64,000 nucleotides of DNA, from the NCBI RefSeq assembly GCF_014643635.1, contig NZ_BMJV01000002.1, forward strand, positions 372,001-436,000, written 5' to 3'. Below are positions 61,839-64,000 of this stretch, in pieces (position 1 is the first letter of the stretch; each line of letters begins with the position of its first letter). A program made the translations under genes and the position numbers. Origin of the DNA: Salipiger pallidus. GTDB taxonomy: Bacteria; Pseudomonadota; Alphaproteobacteria; Rhodobacterales; Rhodobacteraceae. Below the pieces are notes generated by a model. That model ran no database searches. It saw only the letters and a list, made by a program, of their open reading frames with translations, and was not told where the DNA came from.

Positions 61839-61863
61839 GCGCGGCACGTATTGCGTGCCGCGC
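61839..61863 (-). terminator. hairpin after the flavin reductase gene
   Basis: GCGCGGCACG and CGTGCCGCGC are perfect 10-bp arms around TATTG, 20 bp after the stop. No T-run follows, so it may protect RNA or end transcription with Rho. Confidence 0.55.
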
Positions 61864-61882
61864 TCCCATTTGGCGGCCGTGC

Positions 61883-62536
61883 TTAGCCCTTTGCCTCCAG
61901 ATCCGCCATGAAGGCCTCTGCCGTCGGCGTCACCCTTTCGAACTGGTCGAGCTGGCGGGCGTAGAGGTGTCCTCCGAGGCGGCCCACCGCGTCGATGCCG
62001 ATCTGGTCCACATAGTGGTTTTCGACGTCGACGAGAGTCTCGCGGACGAACATCCGCTTGACCTCGCCCAGTACGATCGTGCGCGCGGGGCTGACAGGAA
62101 CGGTCTGCGTCAGGTGGCATTCGAACGCAGCGGGGGCGGCGGTGATGCGCGGGCAGCGCACGACTTCGCCCGGGACGGTTTCGAGCCCCGCAAGCGTCAG
62201 CTCGTCCACGTCCTCCGGGAACTTGATCGAGCAGATCTCCATCTGATCCACCAGCGCGTGGTCCGAGATATGAACGGTGAACTCCCCGGTGGCGAGGATG
62301 TTCGCGGCCGTGTCCTTGGGAGTGCCATCGGGCTTGTGCTCGATCCCGACCGCCATGATCGCCGGATCATGGGTAAGGATGTTGAAGAAACTGAATGAGC
62401 CGGCGTTGGGCGTGCCGTCCTCGGCCACGGTGGTGATCAGCGCGATCGGCCTCGGGATCACCGTGCCGATGAGCAGCTTGTAGCGCTCCTTCGGCGTCAG
62501 ATCGGCGAAATCAAAGGCGTGGCTTGTCATCGTCAT
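61883..62536 (-). CDS. flavin reductase-like FMN-binding protein
   Basis: The 217-aa protein has the split-barrel flavin-binding pattern (TVIPRPIALITTVAEDGTPNAGSFSFFNILTHDPAIMAVGI). It probably reduces or carries FMN. Starts at 62545, 62536 and 62530 are all possible; 62536 is best spaced from GGAGG. It follows the M24 gene with a small overlap in signals. Confidence 0.88.
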   Translation of the reverse strand: MTMTSHAFDFADLTPKERYKLLIGTVIPRPIALITTVAEDGTPNAGSFSFFNILTHDPAIMAVGIEHKPDGTPKDTAANILATGEFTVHISDHALVDQMEICSIKFPEDVDELTLAGLETVPGEVVRCPRITAAPAAFECHLTQTVPVSPARTIVLGEVKRMFVRETLVDVENHYVDQIGIDAVGRLGGHLYARQLDQFERVTPTAEAFMADLEAKG

Positions 62537-62541
62537 GTCTT

Positions 62542-63951
62542 TCATGCCTCCACCCGGAAAGTCTCGAGCGGGGTGTGGCGCGACAGGTTCTCGAACCCGT
62601 CTGCAGTAACCACGTACATGTCTCCGATGTTGCAGCCCGCCGACTGGGGTTCCAGCCACTGGGTGTGCAGAACGAAGACCATGCCTTCCTCGAGCTTGTC
62701 GTAGTTGTGGGAGGAGATGTTGAAGGCGTTCTGCCCCCCCGCCATGCCGACGGAATGGCCGAGGTTGGGGTTATGCGGCCCGAAGGTTGCCGGGTAGACG
62801 TGCATCAGCTTGCGGCCCTGCGCCTCGTACTCGGCGTCCGGAATATACTGGTGCGGGATCTCGCGCGGGCCGCCATCCTCGGCGGTGGACCAGTTGTAGG
62901 GCATGGTTCGGGCCTCGGCGTCGGTCAGCATGCCCGCTTCAATGTAGGACTCGAAGGCGGCGTTGTTGAGATCGCGAATGAGGGTGCCCGGCTTGATCAG
63001 CTTCTCGGCGGCCTTGACGCCGCGCGTGCAGGCGTCGAGCACAAGCTCCTGCCGGTCGGTCAGCGCGCCGAAGGCGAACATGCGGGCGGTCTGGGCGGTG
63101 TAGCCTTGGTAGGTGACGTTCGAGACGTAGAGATTGCCGATGTCGCCCTTGCGCATGGTGTGGCCGTAGGGCTTGCCGCAATGGGTGCCCCACTGGTTCG
63201 CGCCGATCTGGTAGCCATCACCGGTCTCACCGCCGCGCGCCATCTGCGCCATGGTGAAGGCGGCGTAGATCTCGTAGTCGGTCACGCCGGGGCGGGCGAC
63301 ATGATAGGCCGCCTGCGTGGCGATCGAGATCAGCTGTGCCGCCGTGCGGAACTGGGCGATCTCGTTCGGCGTGCGGTTGCGCTGCATCCGGTCGAGGATG
63401 CCGTGCTGGTCACTGATCGTTGCCTTGGGCATCTCTGCCACCAGCCCGGCGCGGAACGCGGCCGAGCGCTTGTCCCCGATGAAGCCGATATTGCCGGCCT
63501 TCAGTTCGCCGAGGATCCCCACCAGCGCCTGCATGGTCTTGGCATTGCTGTCACCGGGGATGTCGGCGTACTCGCGGCCCACGGCTCCGATCTGCAGGAT
63601 GCGATCCACGCCCACCGGCTCGCCGCCCGGCGGCAGGATCACCGACTGAGTGAAGAACGACAGCAGCGTGGGGGCCTTGTCCTCGTCCATGGGCACGATC
63701 AGCACGCCTTCGCGCATCCAGTCGCAGAGATACCGCAGGTAGGCGTGGGCCGCGTGGAACCAGCCCACGCTGTCGCAATGCACGACCACGGCATCGAGGC
63801 CCGCCGAGACGCCTTCGCGCTTCAGCTTGCGCATCCGCTCGGCGTATTCCGACGGCGGGATCGGCATGGCGGGGGTGAAGTCGAAGTCGGGCGTGAAATT
63901 ACCCAGCAGGCTTTCGATGGACAGGCGCGCGCCGGAGGTATGGACGTTCAT
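62542..63951 (-). CDS. creatinase-like M24 (pita-bread) family protein lacking metal ligands
   Basis: The 469-aa protein has a creatinase N-domain and a pita-bread C-domain. In M24 metallopeptidases five ligands (D, D, H, E, E) bind two metals. Here YVSNVTYQGYTAQ lacks both Asp, LGHSVG keeps the His, VLHTQW replaces the first Glu and NIGDM the second. That fits metal-free members such as creatinase, which hydrolyse C-N bonds. The ATG at 63951 follows AAGGACC. The gene is complete within the window. Confidence 0.85.
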   Translation of the reverse strand: MNVHTSGARLSIESLLGNFTPDFDFTPAMPIPPSEYAERMRKLKREGVSAGLDAVVVHCDSVGWFHAAHAYLRYLCDWMREGVLIVPMDEDKAPTLLSFFTQSVILPPGGEPVGVDRILQIGAVGREYADIPGDSNAKTMQALVGILGELKAGNIGFIGDKRSAAFRAGLVAEMPKATISDQHGILDRMQRNRTPNEIAQFRTAAQLISIATQAAYHVARPGVTDYEIYAAFTMAQMARGGETGDGYQIGANQWGTHCGKPYGHTMRKGDIGNLYVSNVTYQGYTAQTARMFAFGALTDRQELVLDACTRGVKAAEKLIKPGTLIRDLNNAAFESYIEAGMLTDAEARTMPYNWSTAEDGGPREIPHQYIPDAEYEAQGRKLMHVYPATFGPHNPNLGHSVGMAGGQNAFNISSHNYDKLEEGMVFVLHTQWLEPQSAGCNIGDMYVVTADGFENLSRHTPLETFRVEA

Positions 63952-64000
63952 GGCAGGGTCCTTTTCTGTAGTCATTGGATCAGCGGGCATCCCGGGCGCC

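Overview
The window reads as a chromosomal segment of an alphaproteobacterium of the Rhodobacterales/Roseobacter group. I infer this from the GC-rich coding bias, the rpmH-rnpA-yidD-yidC-MOSC-engB gene order, the TRAP and tripartite tricarboxylate transporters, and the style of the TnsA/TnsB/TnsC/TniQ proteins. No taxonomic search was possible, so this is inference.

Layout. (1) 1-11.5 kb is a housekeeping block: engB, a MOSC protein, yidC, an EAL phosphodiesterase, ttcA, sodC, yidD, rnpA, rpmH, a VTT/DedA-type membrane protein, a disulfide-type flavin oxidoreductase and a histidine kinase. (2) tRNA-Arg(ACG) at 11519-11595 marks the edge of a composite mobile island of about 36 kb (11.6-48.2 kb). 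A 46-bp block holding the tRNA terminator hairpin occurs three times (11599, 28231, 46497), each time followed by all or part of a decayed tniQ-like gene. The second and third copies directly follow a candidate Tn7-like transposon end with two 19-bp direct repeats. The first unit carries a membrane-anchored HTH regulator, a Ner-like regulator, tnsA-tnsB-tnsC-tniQ, and cargo. The cargo comprises a HEPN-like protein, a class III cyclase-like protein, a candidate graspetide (ATP-grasp RiPP) operon, a PD-(D/E)XK protein and a 36-aa small protein. The second unit has its own regulator pair but a tnsA cut short, and then carries a catabolic cluster of about 13.5 kb. (3) The catabolic cluster (32.5-45.9 kb) has a TRAP transporter, a TctABC transporter, a lactonase-like metallo-beta-lactamase, two beta-hydroxyacid dehydrogenases, an aldehyde dehydrogenase, carboxymuconolactone-decarboxylase-like proteins, a cupin, a NIPSNAP-like protein and a GntR/FCD regulator. 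A 13-bp operator (ATTGTCnGACAAT) sits in the dctP, lactonase and tctC promoters, with a weaker version before the regulator gene. (4) 48.4-56.5 kb is an amide uptake and hydrolysis operon on the minus strand: substrate-binding protein, LivH, a LivM-LivG fusion, LivF, a small AtzG-like protein, an amidase, AmiC and AmiR. Its leader contains two hexaloop hairpins and an overlapping terminator, as expected for ANTAR antitermination by the AmiR encoded in the same operon. (5) 56.9-62 kb is a stress/detoxification-like operon of two VOC proteins, two GST-like proteins, DUF1428, NTF2-like and hydrolase genes, divergent from an HxlR regulator. (6) The end of the window holds a flavin reductase-like gene and a creatinase-like M24 protein lacking the usual metal ligands.

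The most notable candidate for a new system is the three-gene unit at 23423-25510. A 122-aa precursor carries three tandem L-x-T-K-T-x4-E-x-[D/E]-D repeats, overlaps an MvdD-type ATP-grasp ligase gene, and is followed by a membrane protein. No transporter or protease is visible beside it.
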